NCBI GenBank assembly: GCA_023388055.1
Contig: JAEWGW010000027.1
Coordinates: 186,001-250,000, forward strand
Length of the DNA: 64,000 nucleotides
Source: Bacillota bacterium
GTDB lineage: Bacteria; Bacillota; Bacilli; Paenibacillales; NBRC-103111
Direction: 5' to 3'
Shown: positions 7,468 through 16,763 of the stretch, piece after piece
Position numbering within the stretch: position 1 is the stretch's first letter
How the letters are laid out: the number at the start of each line of letters is the position of its first letter
Position numbers and translations under genes: made by a program
The notes under the pieces: generated by a model
What the model was told of the DNA's origin: nothing
What the model saw: the letters and a program-made list of their open reading frames with translations, nothing else
The model's database searches: none

Positions 7468-8523
7468 TTAACCTTGGTCCGGCAGCCCGGCCAGGAAAGC
7501 AGCAGCTTCCTTCAGCGTGGCAACGGGGACCAGCTTCATACGGGTGGAATAACCTTGGAGGAAAGCCTCGGCCTCCTTCTGGTTGCCGTCGCTTGCCAGC
7601 ACATCCTTGGGGCACAGGAAGTAGGCTGCACCTTCCCGGCTGGCGGCAACCAGCTTGTAGCGGATGCCCCCGATCTGCCCCACATTGCCTTTGGCATCAA
7701 TGGTGCCCGTACCGGCTATTTTGAGCCCGCGGGTATAATCCTTCTGCTCCAGCTTGGACACAATGTCCAGCGTCAGCATCAGTCCGGCGGAGGGGCCGCC
7801 GATGTCATCCAGCTTGAATTTGACCGAAATATCGGGGAGCGCTTTCCTCACCGGAGAGAAATAAAATCCGATGCCCGCTCTGGAGGCTCCGCCGCCGTCA
7901 TCCAGCTTCACAAGGGTCACGGATTCCTCCAGTGTTTTTTTGCCCCGTTGAACCTGGACCTTCACCGCATCCCCGGGCTTGCGGCTTTTCAGTTGAAGCG
8001 CCAGCTCCTCGGAGTTGCGGATCGGCTTGCCTTCGATGCCTGTCACAATATCGCCTTCATGAAGCTTGCGCGAAGCCAGGGTATCCTTCAGGAAGGAGCG
8101 GATGATAACGCCGGTTTCCTCCACTTGAAGAGGCTTGTTCAAAAAGTCGTAAGCCGCCATGACAGCGCTGGCCTCCGAGTCCACACGCATCCATTCCGTT
8201 AATTGGTTATACGCGTCAACATCGGAGACGTTCCCGATGGCCTGCTCCACTGGAACGGTTTCCGTATATTTCTCCTTCACCCTGACAAAGGCATATTCCA
8301 GAATGCTCGGTTTAATATGCTGGAGGACGGTGGTAAAGAGAAAATCCCCTTTTTCCTGCCAATCCGAGCCCTCTATACTGACCCTGGTTTTCACCGCCTC
8401 CGCCGACCCCGGTGTTTTCACGAAATAGGGGAGCGGGTAAAACAGCAAAAATCCCAGAATGGCTGCCAAAGCCACTGTACCCCCAAGCCGGGCCTTGCTC
8501 CAGGAGGACCTGTTGTTGGACAT
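7468..8523 (-). CDS. Lon-like PDZ serine protease (YlbL/SepM family)
   Basis: A 351-residue protein with one N-terminal membrane helix (about 14-34), a PDZ domain (about 130-210; LHEGDIVTGIEGKPI) and a C-terminal Lon proteolytic domain. The catalytic Ser245 is in GGPSAGLM and Lys290 in GGIRYKL. In B. subtilis YlbL takes part in cell-envelope and checkpoint protein turnover, and in streptococci SepM trims a pheromone; the local substrate is unknown. It is the first gene of an operon with the J-domain membrane protein. GAGGTAA lies 8 nt upstream of the ATG. Confidence 0.92.
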   Translation of the reverse strand: MSNNRSSWSKARLGGTVALAAILGFLLFYPLPYFVKTPGSAEAVKTRVSIEGSDWQEKGDFLFTTVLQHIKPSILEYAFVRVKEKYTETVPVEQAIGNVSDVDAYNQLTEWMRVDSEASAVMAAYDFLNKPLQVEETGVIIRSFLKDTLASRKLHEGDIVTGIEGKPIRNSEELALQLKSRKPGDAVKVQVQRGKKTLEESVTLVKLDDGGGASRAGIGFYFSPVRKALPDISVKFKLDDIGGPSAGLMLTLDIVSKLEQKDYTRGLKIAGTGTIDAKGNVGQIGGIRYKLVAASREGAAYFLCPKDVLASDGNQKEAEAFLQGYSTRMKLVPVATLKEAAAFLAGLPDQG

Positions 8524-8603
8524 GCGCGTTACCTCGTTAGTGGATTTTACCTAATCATAACGGGTTTGGAGAGCGGATTCAATCCTTCATCTCTTGGTCC
8601 GGG

Positions 8604-8699
8604 CCGGAGGCCGGATAAGAGGTGAATGCTTCGGATTTTGGCAGGGCCAAAATTGAAGGAAATCTGTTCATCTCCAATGTGGCCCGGAGGCCGGATAAG
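8604..8699. repeat. 16 bp direct repeat in a 450 bp gene-free stretch
   Basis: The 16-mer CCGGAGGCCGGATAAG occurs at 8604-8619 and again at 8684-8699, exactly 80 bp apart, with similar flanks. The space between 8524 and 8974 holds no convincing gene; short plus-strand frames there lack ribosome sites. Confidence 0.6.
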
Positions 8700-8888
8700 G
8701 GTTGGATATTACGGAGATACGGCTGCCGCGAAACGGAAAATTTGCAAAAAGGAAGGATCCGGGTGGAAACCGAAGGAAACCCGGAAAATTTACCCGGTGC
8801 ATCCAGTTAAGGGGATAAGAGCCCTCCCAGGCCCGGCTATCCGCCGATAGTTCAGGTTGAACGGAGATTCTGTTTTCCGTCTTGGTGT

Positions 8889-8894
8889 TATAAT
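8889..8894 (+). promoter_or_regulatory. Candidate -10 box upstream of L25/Ctc
   Basis: A perfect TATAAT about 80 nt before the start codon. No good -35 at normal distance and no sigma-B-type GGGTAT box is seen, although ctc in B. subtilis is under sigma-B. Confidence 0.4.
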
Positions 8895-8974
8895 AGAAAC
8901 AGGTGCACTTTTCCAAGTTTATGAGGGATACGGAAAAGAGGACGCCGAATTATGTATGACGGGAGGACAAGTTT

Positions 8975-9559
8975 ATGTTCGTCAAGCTTCAGGCAGAACC
9001 GCGCAGCACGTTCACGAAATCGGCCAAATCCGAATTGCGTAAGGCGGGGCGCGTTCCCGCTGTTGTGTACGGCAAGAAATTTTCCGGCACCCCGATTACG
9101 GTTAATGAAAAAGAGGTACAGCAGATTTTGAGCACACGTCCCAATACTCTGATTGAGCTGGAGGTAGAGGGGGAGTTCCGGGATACCGCCGTTATCCGGG
9201 AAATCCAGCGGGACAGCTTCAACCGCAGGATTCTATCCTTGGCCTTCCACCAGGTGACCCGCAATGAGCCGGTCCGGGTGAGTGTGCCGCTGGAGCTGAT
9301 GGTAACTCCTGAGGATAAGGAGCTGGAGGTGCAGTTTCTCCATTACGAGCTGGAGGTCCATTGTCTGCCGGATCAAATTCCGGGGGTGCTTCAGGTGGAC
9401 CCGGAGCCGCTGCGCCAGGGACGGGCTTTGCTGGTAGAGGATATTCAGCTGCCGGAGGGTGTGAAGACGCTGCTGCCCCCTGATGAAGTAGTGGTGACCA
9501 TTCTGAATGTGGCTGTGCCGCAGGCTCCGGTGGAGAGTGAGGAAGAGGTCACAGCGTAA
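8975..9559 (+). CDS. rplY: Ribosomal protein L25 / general stress protein Ctc
   Basis: A 194-residue protein of the long TL5/Ctc form. The N-terminal 5S rRNA-binding L25 barrel covers about 3-92 (RKAGRVPAVVYGKK, NTLIELEVEG). The C-terminal beta domain (about 98-190) holds the family motif VPLELMVTPE and LEVHCLPDQIP and ends in an acidic tail. It binds 5S rRNA in the large subunit, and in Bacillus it rises under stress. The start ATG has GGGAGGA 8 nt upstream. It is a single-gene unit; the next gene has its own Fur-type promoter. Confidence 0.95.
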   Translation: MFVKLQAEPRSTFTKSAKSELRKAGRVPAVVYGKKFSGTPITVNEKEVQQILSTRPNTLIELEVEGEFRDTAVIREIQRDSFNRRILSLAFHQVTRNEPVRVSVPLELMVTPEDKELEVQFLHYELEVHCLPDQIPGVLQVDPEPLRQGRALLVEDIQLPEGVKTLLPPDEVVVTILNVAVPQAPVESEEEVTA

Positions 9560-9655
9560 GGGCTGTGAATGATGCTATCATACGATGAAGATAAGCGCGC
9601 TGCTTGTTTCCTCCGGGAGACAGGCGGCGTTTTAATTTATGACATGAAATTACGC

Positions 9656-9684
9656 TTGGTGTTCCGCGAACCTTCTATTATAAT
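9656..9684 (+). promoter_or_regulatory. Promoter of the FecCD permease operon
   Basis: TTGGTG (9656-9661) and TATAAT (9679-9684) with 17 bp between. The -10 box runs into the Fur box, so repressor binding would block RNA polymerase. Confidence 0.7.
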
Positions 9685-9701
9685 GATAATGATATTCATT
9701 A
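9681..9701 (+). promoter_or_regulatory. Fur box
   Basis: TAATGATAATGATATTCATT closely follows the GATAAT-based Fur consensus, with AATGA and TCATT arms. It lies 26 nt before the first permease gene and predicts repression in iron-replete cells. Confidence 0.85.
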
Positions 9702-9726
9702 TTAGCTGTTGGAAAGGAAGACCAGT

Positions 9727-10782
9727 ATGTCAGTGGCACGAAACACAGCCTATGAACCGGCAAACACAGCGGCTGCCTTGCGGTCAAAGCCCGGGGCCGC
9801 TTCTTTGATTCTGACGGCAGGCCTTGCCGTTCTGCTGTTGGGAATGGCAGCCTCCATCTCCTTCGGTGTGGCGGATATTGCCTGGAGCACCGTATGGGAA
9901 GCGGTATTGCATTACAATCCAGATTTGCCTCAGCACCAAATCATTCATGAAATCCGGCTGCCCCGTGTGTTGGGTGCGGCATTGGTTGGAGCATCCTTGG
10001 CTGTAGCGGGGGCTATCATGCAGGGGGTTACCCGCAATCCCATGGCGGATTCGGGGCTTCTGGGACTCAATGCCGGAGCCGGACTGGCAATGGCCATCTG
10101 TATGGCGATGTTTCCTGGACTTCCTTTTATGTACATGATCCTGTATGCTTTTATGGGAGCGGGGCTGGGTGCAGGCACGGTTTTTGGGCTAAGCTCGGCG
10201 GGGCGTGGAGGAATGACGCCCATCCGGCTGGTGCTGGCGGGAGCTGCTGTCAGTGCTCTTCTGGCTGCGTTGAGTGAGGGGATTGCCCTCTATTATAGGA
10301 TCGGACAGGATCTGGCCTTCTGGTTTGCGGGCGGGGTTGCGGGCATCAAGTGGCTGCAGGTGGAAACCATGCTCCCTTGGATGGCGGCTGCTTTGGTGGG
10401 GGCTCTTCTGCTCTCCAAGTCCGTCACGCTGCTTAGCTTGGGCGATGATGTGGCAATGGGCTTGGGCCAGCGGACGCTCTTGGTGAAGGCGGCAGCGGCT
10501 GTTATTGTGATTGTGTTGGCCGGCGCCTCCGTCTCCGTGGCGGGTGCGGTAAGCTTCATCGGTTTGGTGGTGCCCCATGTGACCCGGGCGTTGGTTGGGG
10601 TGGATTACCGCTGGGTGATCCCCTGCTCGGCGGTGCTGGGGAGTTTGCTCATGACGCTTGCCGATTTGGCGGCACGGATGGTGAACCCTCCGGTGGAAAC
10701 GCCGGTAGGGGCCATTATTGCCTTGCTGGGTGTGCCCTTCTTCCTGTATCTAACCCGTAGAGACGGGAGGGGAGGAGCATGA
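9727..10782 (+). CDS. FecCD-type iron-siderophore ABC permease, subunit 1
   Basis: A 351-residue integral membrane protein with about ten helices and the FecCD family signature: PRVLGAALVGASLAVAGA followed by MQGVTRNPMADSGLLG, and near the end GLVVPHVTRALVG. It forms a heterodimeric channel with the next gene product to import ferric siderophores. Start chosen: ATG at 9727 with AAGGAAG upstream; a TTG 18 nt earlier is less well placed. The overlapping Fur box and promoter argue for iron-responsive control. No binding protein or ATPase gene lies in this operon, so both must be supplied from elsewhere, as with shared ATPases such as B. subtilis YusV. Confidence 0.95.
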   Translation: MSVARNTAYEPANTAAALRSKPGAASLILTAGLAVLLLGMAASISFGVADIAWSTVWEAVLHYNPDLPQHQIIHEIRLPRVLGAALVGASLAVAGAIMQGVTRNPMADSGLLGLNAGAGLAMAICMAMFPGLPFMYMILYAFMGAGLGAGTVFGLSSAGRGGMTPIRLVLAGAAVSALLAALSEGIALYYRIGQDLAFWFAGGVAGIKWLQVETMLPWMAAALVGALLLSKSVTLLSLGDDVAMGLGQRTLLVKAAAAVIVIVLAGASVSVAGAVSFIGLVVPHVTRALVGVDYRWVIPCSAVLGSLLMTLADLAARMVNPPVETPVGAIIALLGVPFFLYLTRRDGRGGA

Positions 10783-11837
10783 GTGTGCTGAATAACGGCG
10801 GGGGCAAAACAGCCTCCTTGTATGAAGGCCAGCGGCGCCGGCTTGGACGGGCTTTGGCGGTGAGCGGCATTTTGGCGGGACTGGTGCTGGTGGTTTTCGC
10901 CATCAGTCTGAATGCCGGGCAAACCCGGATGCCTCCCTTGGATGTGCTGAAAACCCTTCTGGGCCAGGGTACGGAGAAGCAGGCCCTGATTCTGTTTCAA
11001 TTCCGCTTGCCCCGTATGGTAATTGCCGTGCTGGTGGGGGCGGGTCTGGCGGTAGCCGGGTGTGTTTTCCAGGCGGTGTTCCGCAATCCGCTGGCCGACC
11101 CCGGTCTGGTCGGGGTGAATGCGGGAGCGAGCCTGGCTGTGCTGGTGTTTGTGGCGTTTTTTTCGACTGCTGCTGCGGCACCGGTGTTTTTACTGCCGTT
11201 TCTGGCGTTTGCGGGAGCTGGCGGGGCGGCAGCTCTCATCTTCCTGCTGTCCTATAAACGGGGCAGGGGATTGTCGTCCACCCGTCTGATTCTTACGGGC
11301 ATTGCGGTTGCCGCAGGCCTCCATGCGGCTATTATTGTGCTGACCCTGCGGATCGATCCGGCGAAATATCAATTTGCCGCTACGTGGATGGCCGGAACCA
11401 TCTGGGGCAGCAACTGGAGGTTTGTGGTTACGCTGCTTCCATGGCTGGTGGTGCTGGTGCCGTTTGCCTTGATTAAAGCCCCCGTGCTGAATATGCTCAG
11501 CCTGGGGGATGATACCGCCACGGGTCTGGGTGTAGCGGCTGGGCGCCAGCGGGTGCTGCTGCTGTCCGCTGCGGTGGGCATCGCCGGCGCGTGTGTGGCG
11601 GTATCCGGGGGCATCAGCTTCGTGGGGCTGATCTGCCCCCATCTGGCCCGTTCGTTGGTCGGGCCCCGCCACCAGCAGCTGATTCCCGCGGCTGCGCTGA
11701 CGGGCGCGCTGCTGCTGCTGACGGCGGATACACTGGGCCGCGTGATTCTGCAGCCGGCGGAGGTGCCTGCCGGGATTGTGGTGGCGGTGATCGGCGCGCC
11801 GTATTTTCTGTACCTGTTGGCCAAGGCCAGGAGCTGA
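10779..11837 (+). CDS. FecCD-type iron-siderophore ABC permease, subunit 2
   Basis: A 352-residue partner permease with the same ten-helix layout: PRMVIAVLVGAGLAVAGC, then FQAVFRNPLADPGLVG and, near the C-terminus, GLICPHLARSLVG. Its ATG overlaps the previous stop (ATGA), so translation is coupled and the two are probably made one to one. The N-terminal 25 residues are polar and precede the first helix. No terminator follows directly; the next 446 bp hold a repeat cluster and then a TTG-started ABC exporter gene. Confidence 0.95.
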   Translation: MSVLNNGGGKTASLYEGQRRRLGRALAVSGILAGLVLVVFAISLNAGQTRMPPLDVLKTLLGQGTEKQALILFQFRLPRMVIAVLVGAGLAVAGCVFQAVFRNPLADPGLVGVNAGASLAVLVFVAFFSTAAAAPVFLLPFLAFAGAGGAAALIFLLSYKRGRGLSSTRLILTGIAVAAGLHAAIIVLTLRIDPAKYQFAATWMAGTIWGSNWRFVVTLLPWLVVLVPFALIKAPVLNMLSLGDDTATGLGVAAGRQRVLLLSAAVGIAGACVAVSGGISFVGLICPHLARSLVGPRHQQLIPAAALTGALLLLTADTLGRVILQPAEVPAGIVVAVIGAPYFLYLLAKARS

Positions 11838-11943
11838 GGCGGGAGCGGGTGTGGAGTGGGATGAGACAACGGAACAAGATCCGGGTGATGCACGCTGCTC
11901 GTAGGTAACCTTGCTGGTTCCCCTGAACGGTGTGTTTTCGGAT

Positions 11944-12128
11944 CTAACGGAAGCAGCAGCCGCTATTCGGCGAAAATGAGGGAGTTGGAGAACCTAACGG
12001 AAGTGAGCGCCGCTATTCGCCCGGAAATGGGCAGGAACAAGGCCAAATGAGGGAAATAGCGGCTCTGGCCGCCGTTAGAATTTTCGCTGCGGCGATTTGG
12101 GGCAAATAGTGGCTGTGACCGCCGTTAG
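11944..12128. repeat. Four-unit direct/inverted repeat cluster 2 (CTAACGGAAG..CCGCTATT type)
   Basis: Units of 24 bp: forward at 11944 and 11994, inverted at 12055 and 12105. Forward units start CTAACGGAAG and end CCGCTATT. Spacing is 50, 61 and 50, the same as cluster 1 although the unit sequence differs. It fills most of the 446 bp between the FecCD operon and the ABC exporter. Confidence 0.85.
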
Positions 12129-12283
12129 AATCCCTCATGGTCTTGCGAATTCGGGGCCGGGATTTTGACCTGGGAAAGCCACGCGAAAGAATGCGAAGCA
12201 AGCTTTGTCCCCGGGCCAAGCTTAGCGAATGCTTACGAAGTAAACTTTGCCCGTATATGGAAAAGTTCTCAGGAGGGAATGTG

Positions 12284-13996
12284 TTGCTGCGTCAGTTCTT
12301 TGCCTATTACCGGCCTTACCAAAAGCTGTTTATCCTGGATTTTTCCTGTGCCGTAGTGGTGGCCCTGCTGGAGCTGGTGTTCCCTCTGGTGGTAAACCAG
12401 GTGGTGGACAAGCTTCTGCCTACGGAAAACTGGAAATGGATCGTTTGGGCCTGCCTGGGACTCCTGGGCATCTATCTGATCAACATGGTGCTGCACTTCA
12501 TCGTGACGTACTGGGGGCATAAGCTGGGGATCAACATCGAAACGGATATGCGCAAAAAGATGTTCGATCACCTGCAGAAGCTCTCCTTCCGTTATTTTGA
12601 CAACACCAAAACAGGCAACCTGATGTCCCGGATCGCCAACGACCTGCTGGAAATCGGCGAAATGGCCCATCACGGCCCGGAGGACCTGTTTATTGCGGTG
12701 ATGACCCTGCTGGGTGCATTCTTCCTGATGCTCGGGATCAACTGGAAGCTGGCGCTGCTGACCTTCGTGGTGGTGCCGTTCCTGCTCACCTTTACCTTGT
12801 ACTTCAACAAAAAAATGATGGGCGCCTTCCGCAGTATGATGTCGGAGCTGGCTGAAGTGAATTCCCGGGTAGAGGACAGCATCGGCGGGATCCGTGTGGT
12901 ACAGGCGTTTGCCAATGAAGCCCACGAAAAGAAGCTGTTCGCCGTTAACAACGGACGCTTCCGCAAAACCAAGCTGACCTCCTATAAAATCATGGCCTGG
13001 AACACCTCCATCAGCTATATCCTCATGCGGACAGTTACGGTGTTTGTGCTCCTGTGCGGGACCTGGTTTGTGCTGCACAAGGAGATCAGCTACGGGGAGT
13101 TCCTGGCGTTTATTCTGCTGACCAACGTGTTCCTTGGGCCCATCCAGAAGATCAACACCATCATTGAAAGCTATCCCAAGGGAATTGCCGGGTTTAAACG
13201 GTACATGGAAATTCTGGAGACGGAGCCTGATGTGGCGGACCAGCCGAACGCCCGTGAGGCGGGAGCGCTGCGCGGCGATATCACCTTTACGGGGGTTACC
13301 TTCGGCTATGATCCGGAGCGGCCGATCTTGAATCGGGTGGATCTGGATATCCGGGCCGGAGAGACTATTGCGTTTGTAGGACCCTCCGGCGCAGGCAAAA
13401 CCACCCTGTGCAGCCTGCTGCCGCGGTTTTATGACGCGCAGGAGGGACGGATTACGGTGGACGGCACAGATATCCGTTCCTTCACACTGAACTCCCTGCG
13501 CAGGCAGATCGGTATCGTCCAGCAGGATGTATTTCTCTTCTCCGGCACTATCCGGGAGAATATCGCTTACGGTCGCCTGGATGCCTCCGAGGCGGATATC
13601 CGGGAGGCGGCCCGCCGCGCCAAGCTGGAGGAGCTGATCGAGTCCCAGCCGGAAGGGCTGGAGACGGTTATCGGGGAACGGGGCGTGAAGCTCTCCGGCG
13701 GCCAAAAGCAGCGCCTGGCCATTGCCCGGATGTTCCTGAAGAATCCGCCCATTCTGATTCTGGACGAGGCTACCTCGGCTTTGGATACCGAAACCGAAGC
13801 GGCCATCCAGCAGTCTCTGGCGGAGCTGTCGGAAGGGCGGACCACACTGGTGATTGCCCACCGTCTGGCGACTATCCGCAACGCTGACCGGATTGTGGTG
13901 GTAACGGAGGAGGGCATCGCCGAAACCGGGACCCACGAGGAGCTGTTGGAGCAAGCGGGTATCTACAGCCGTCTGCACAATGCCCAGTTTCGTTAA
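12284..13996 (+). CDS. ABC exporter, fused membrane and ATPase domains
   Basis: A 570-residue half-transporter of the MsbA/BmrA type. Six membrane helices and the ABC transmembrane fold (about 1-300) are followed by the nucleotide-binding domain. That domain has Walker A GPSGAGKTT (from about residue 366), the Q-loop, signature LSGGQKQR, Walker B ILILDEATSALD and the switch His in IAHRLATI. It probably works as a homodimer exporting a drug, lipid or peptide. The start is TTG at 12284, 7 nt behind AGGAGG; upstream in-frame ATG and GTG codons lack a ribosome site at normal distance. It is a single gene closed by a strong terminator. Confidence 0.93.
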   Translation: MLRQFFAYYRPYQKLFILDFSCAVVVALLELVFPLVVNQVVDKLLPTENWKWIVWACLGLLGIYLINMVLHFIVTYWGHKLGINIETDMRKKMFDHLQKLSFRYFDNTKTGNLMSRIANDLLEIGEMAHHGPEDLFIAVMTLLGAFFLMLGINWKLALLTFVVVPFLLTFTLYFNKKMMGAFRSMMSELAEVNSRVEDSIGGIRVVQAFANEAHEKKLFAVNNGRFRKTKLTSYKIMAWNTSISYILMRTVTVFVLLCGTWFVLHKEISYGEFLAFILLTNVFLGPIQKINTIIESYPKGIAGFKRYMEILETEPDVADQPNAREAGALRGDITFTGVTFGYDPERPILNRVDLDIRAGETIAFVGPSGAGKTTLCSLLPRFYDAQEGRITVDGTDIRSFTLNSLRRQIGIVQQDVFLFSGTIRENIAYGRLDASEADIREAARRAKLEELIESQPEGLETVIGERGVKLSGGQKQRLAIARMFLKNPPILILDEATSALDTETEAAIQQSLAELSEGRTTLVIAHRLATIRNADRIVVVTEEGIAETGTHEELLEQAGIYSRLHNAQFR

Positions 13997-14048
13997 GCAG
14001 GTTTGTTCGTCGGAGAAAGGGCCTAAGACACGGCAGGTTTAACGCGAG

Positions 14049-14086
14049 AAAGCCGGATGGAGGTTTACCCTCCTATCCGGCTTTTT
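14049..14086 (+). terminator. Terminator after ABC exporter
   Basis: AAGCCGGAT pairs with ATCCGGCTT, with GGAGG/CCTCC extending the stem, followed by a T run. Confidence 0.9.
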
Positions 14087-14137
14087 AGCGTAGCGGCACA
14101 TATGGCGCTATATATCTTGTACCACTGTTTCGCAAAA

Positions 14138-14312
14138 TGCAAAAGTGCAGTTATTTTCGCCACATGGTATAGATGCGCTCCTCATAAATGCAAAAGTGCA
14201 TCTGTTTTACCGCTTTTCTTACCAAGCAGAGTTTTTTGCCTGGAATAGCTGCACTTTTGCAGGATGGCAGCACTAACGGGCGGGTTCCTCTGGAAATAGC
14301 TGTACTTTTGCA
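14138..14312. repeat. Four-unit direct/inverted repeat cluster 3 (TGCAAAAGTGCA type)
   Basis: Units of 18 bp: forward at 14138 and 14189, inverted at 14244 and 14295 (for example AATAGCTGCACTTTTGCA). Spacing is 51, 55 and 51. Each unit carries an internal TGCA-AAAG-TGCA dyad. It lies between convergent genes and fills the gap from 14087 to 14447; nothing else is seen there. Confidence 0.85.
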
Positions 14313-14447
14313 GGATGGACCAAATACGAGAGCCAATCAAGAGGGCTAAATTAGTTGGCCCAATTTTGCGCCAAATGAGTGACGCCTGAACTCCCGGCAG
14401 TTGTTTACCGTGATCAGGATCTGTCCATAAAGACAATCAAGCTGCTC

Positions 14448-15614
14448 CTACGCTCTCAGCCGGTTCCGCTTGGCCACCACCATCGATATGGCGAAGAAGG
14501 CTACGGCAAAGCCTGCGATGATGAGCATGTTGTTGAAGACGGGAGTCAGGCTGTTCCAGGAGAAGTCGGTCAGGCTGCCAATTTTGCTGTTGGCCTGGAC
14601 ATACCAGTAGGTTGGGGTGAAGCTGGCCAGACGCAGCACCGGAGCGGCGATTAATTCCTGAGGAACGAACACGCCGCTGATAAAAGCCGGGCCCAGGGCT
14701 GCCACGTTGGCGATGGCGCTGATGGCGTTGCGGCTATTCACCAGATTGCCGACCAGGAAGCTGGCGCAGGCCAGGCACAGGGTAAACACCAACGAGTTCA
14801 GCAGCAGGTAAACCATATTCGGTGTGAACGAATCCTTCGGGTCGAAGATAAAGCAAGCTCCTATCATCAATAGCCAGGTTGCACCGGTAAAAACCAGATT
14901 GGCCAGGAAAAACTGCAGGTTGATGCTGCCGGTCCGCAGCGGAGAGCAGAAATTCCGGCGGCGCAGGTCCTTGTTGTTAAACACAACCATAATGGCGGAC
15001 ACGCCCAAAATCAGCACGGAGGTCAGGGTATAAGCCAGGAAGTTGAAATAATAGACGGAGAAGCTTTGGGAGATATCCTTTTTGCCCTCCGGATTGGACA
15101 TGGTGACAGAGGTGTTCACTGCCATATCCTTGGCAATCCGCTGTGCAACCTCCTCCTGGCTGATGCCCGGGCTGTTCTTGGCATACAAAGCTGCCAATCT
15201 CCAGTATTGATTCACCGTCAGATCCACATACGCATTCTCTGCAGAGCCGGGGACAACCGTTTTCTCCAGTTGCAGCTCCTTGCCTTGCAGGAAGGCGTCG
15301 GTAAATCCGGCCGGAATACGCAGGATATAGGTGACATTGCGGAAGAACAAAGCGTCCTGCAGCTTTTCCTGTTCATCGGGCAGCTCCACCAGCTGGGTGG
15401 ACCGGGACAGCTCTTTTTTGAAGCCCTCCACAAGAGGAGTGCTTTCCTCAGACAGGACGGCGATGTTGGCCTTGGTCTGGTTGAAGCCCTTGCTTTGCTG
15501 GTTCATATTGGAGACGGTAATCAGTGCCGAGATCACTAGAAAGATGACCACATAAATGGCGATGGCGGGCAGGTTCTTCTGGATAATTTTCAGACAGAGC
15601 TTAAAGACTGGCAT
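14448..15614 (-). CDS. ABC-2 type permease, LnrN/YhgE-like
   Basis: A 388-residue membrane protein: one N-terminal helix (about 13-35), a long extracytoplasmic loop (about 40-175) and five to six helices in the C-terminal half, the usual shape of ABC-2 drug-export permeases. The start is ATG at 15614 because AGGAGG lies 7 nt upstream; this makes a 14 bp overlap with the preceding permease gene and implies coupled translation. Third gene of an ATPase-permease-permease operon facing a sensor kinase/regulator pair. The layout equals B. subtilis lnrJK/lnrLMN (linearmycin resistance), so export of a membrane-active antibiotic is the best guess. Confidence 0.9.
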   Translation of the reverse strand: MPVFKLCLKIIQKNLPAIAIYVVIFLVISALITVSNMNQQSKGFNQTKANIAVLSEESTPLVEGFKKELSRSTQLVELPDEQEKLQDALFFRNVTYILRIPAGFTDAFLQGKELQLEKTVVPGSAENAYVDLTVNQYWRLAALYAKNSPGISQEEVAQRIAKDMAVNTSVTMSNPEGKKDISQSFSVYYFNFLAYTLTSVLILGVSAIMVVFNNKDLRRRNFCSPLRTGSINLQFFLANLVFTGATWLLMIGACFIFDPKDSFTPNMVYLLLNSLVFTLCLACASFLVGNLVNSRNAISAIANVAALGPAFISGVFVPQELIAAPVLRLASFTPTYWYVQANSKIGSLTDFSWNSLTPVFNNMLIIAGFAVAFFAISMVVAKRNRLRA

Positions 15615-16743
15615 ATTTCCGCCTCCTGATGATGGCATAGGTTCCCAGGCAGAAGACCGCCGCGAAGGCGCCCATCAGTCCCACATTAAGCAGATACCGG
15701 TCCAGGGTATCGTAATAATACAGGGAATAAAAGGAATCGGTCAGCAGATTCACCGGGTTCAGATAGGACAGGAGCGGCGCTTTTTGGGAGATGATGTATT
15801 TCATATTGAGCATCATCATTCCCGCCAGGAAGGAGCCGATCATGGTAACGCCGATCAGAATGGCGGTTTTGAGGCCTTCGTTTTTTTTGACGGCGGCACT
15901 GATCAGGGAGCCGAAGGACAGACCCAGAATACAGCCCAGGAAAGCTGTCAGCAGCACATAAGCGGTCCGCGGTCCAAAATCGACATGAAGGACAAATGCC
16001 AAGTAGGCCAAGAGAATCAAAATTTCCGCAAATTGGATGGCCAGCGCTGCAGTAAGCCCTGCCACAAATGCCTTAAGCTTATGAACGGGTGACATGTTAA
16101 TCCGGGCCGCCCGTGGAGACAGGTCTGCCTGAATGTCCGTTACCTCCTGGAGGCCGAAGAAGCTGCCGTAAAAACAAGCCATGGCGATAAGGCTGTAGAA
16201 ATAGTTCAGCACATTATTGGGAGCGGCTCCGCTTGCCGTCACCTCCGTTACATACCCGCGGGAGAGGCCCAGATCCTGAAGCAGTCCGGCTTGGAGAGCT
16301 TGAGGGTTGTTCGTGAGGATTTGGCCGATTGCTGAAGCCGATTGCTGGTATTGGTCCGCGAAGCTTTTCATTATGCTCTGGCTTAAGCCTGATTGTTTGA
16401 CGGTCAGGAGAAGAGCTCCGTCCACGCTGAAGTAGCCCGCAATTTCCTCCGATTCCAGGAGCTGCTGCGCCTGCTCCCGGCTTGAGGCCTCCGTAAGGTT
16501 AAAAATCCGGTTTTCCCCGGCGGATATGGCAGTTAAGGTTTGTTGAAATGTGGCATCCTGCTTGTAGCCCGCATCATTTATGACGGCAATATCAATGGGC
16601 CTAAATGCCTCAGAGCTGTTCAAATTGGAAAAGGCCATATTAAAAAAGGTGGACAGCAGGAGCGGAAAAGCAAAGGTCCAGAACATCAGCTCCTTGTTGC
16701 GGAGCAGGCATTTCAAACGGGCGATAAATATATGGACAAACAT
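15601..16743 (-). CDS. ABC-2 type permease, LnrM-like
   Basis: A 380-residue permease with the same architecture as its neighbour: one helix near the N-terminus (about 20-38), an outside loop of about 150 residues and a C-terminal bundle of about five helices. It probably forms the second half of a heterodimeric channel energised by the ATPase encoded upstream. It starts 20 nt behind the ATPase gene and overlaps the next gene. Family assignment rests on topology, length and operon position, since ABC-2 permeases are weakly conserved. Confidence 0.9.
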   Translation of the reverse strand: MFVHIFIARLKCLLRNKELMFWTFAFPLLLSTFFNMAFSNLNSSEAFRPIDIAVINDAGYKQDATFQQTLTAISAGENRIFNLTEASSREQAQQLLESEEIAGYFSVDGALLLTVKQSGLSQSIMKSFADQYQQSASAIGQILTNNPQALQAGLLQDLGLSRGYVTEVTASGAAPNNVLNYFYSLIAMACFYGSFFGLQEVTDIQADLSPRAARINMSPVHKLKAFVAGLTAALAIQFAEILILLAYLAFVLHVDFGPRTAYVLLTAFLGCILGLSFGSLISAAVKKNEGLKTAILIGVTMIGSFLAGMMMLNMKYIISQKAPLLSYLNPVNLLTDSFYSLYYYDTLDRYLLNVGLMGAFAAVFCLGTYAIIRRRKYASL

Positions 16744-16763
16744 ACGATTCCTCCTCCTTCAGC

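Noticed and set aside
8622..8850. Short plus-strand frames in the 450 bp gap
   Set aside because: They run through the 16 bp repeat, overlap each other in different frames and lack ribosome sites.
12269..13978. 569-residue minus-strand frame opposite the ABC exporter
   Set aside because: The exporter has all ABC motifs; the opposite frame is Gln/Arg/His-rich shadow sequence.
14138..14312. Repeat cluster as a CRISPR remnant
   Set aside because: Two units are direct and two inverted, and no cas genes are near; CRISPR repeats keep one orientation.
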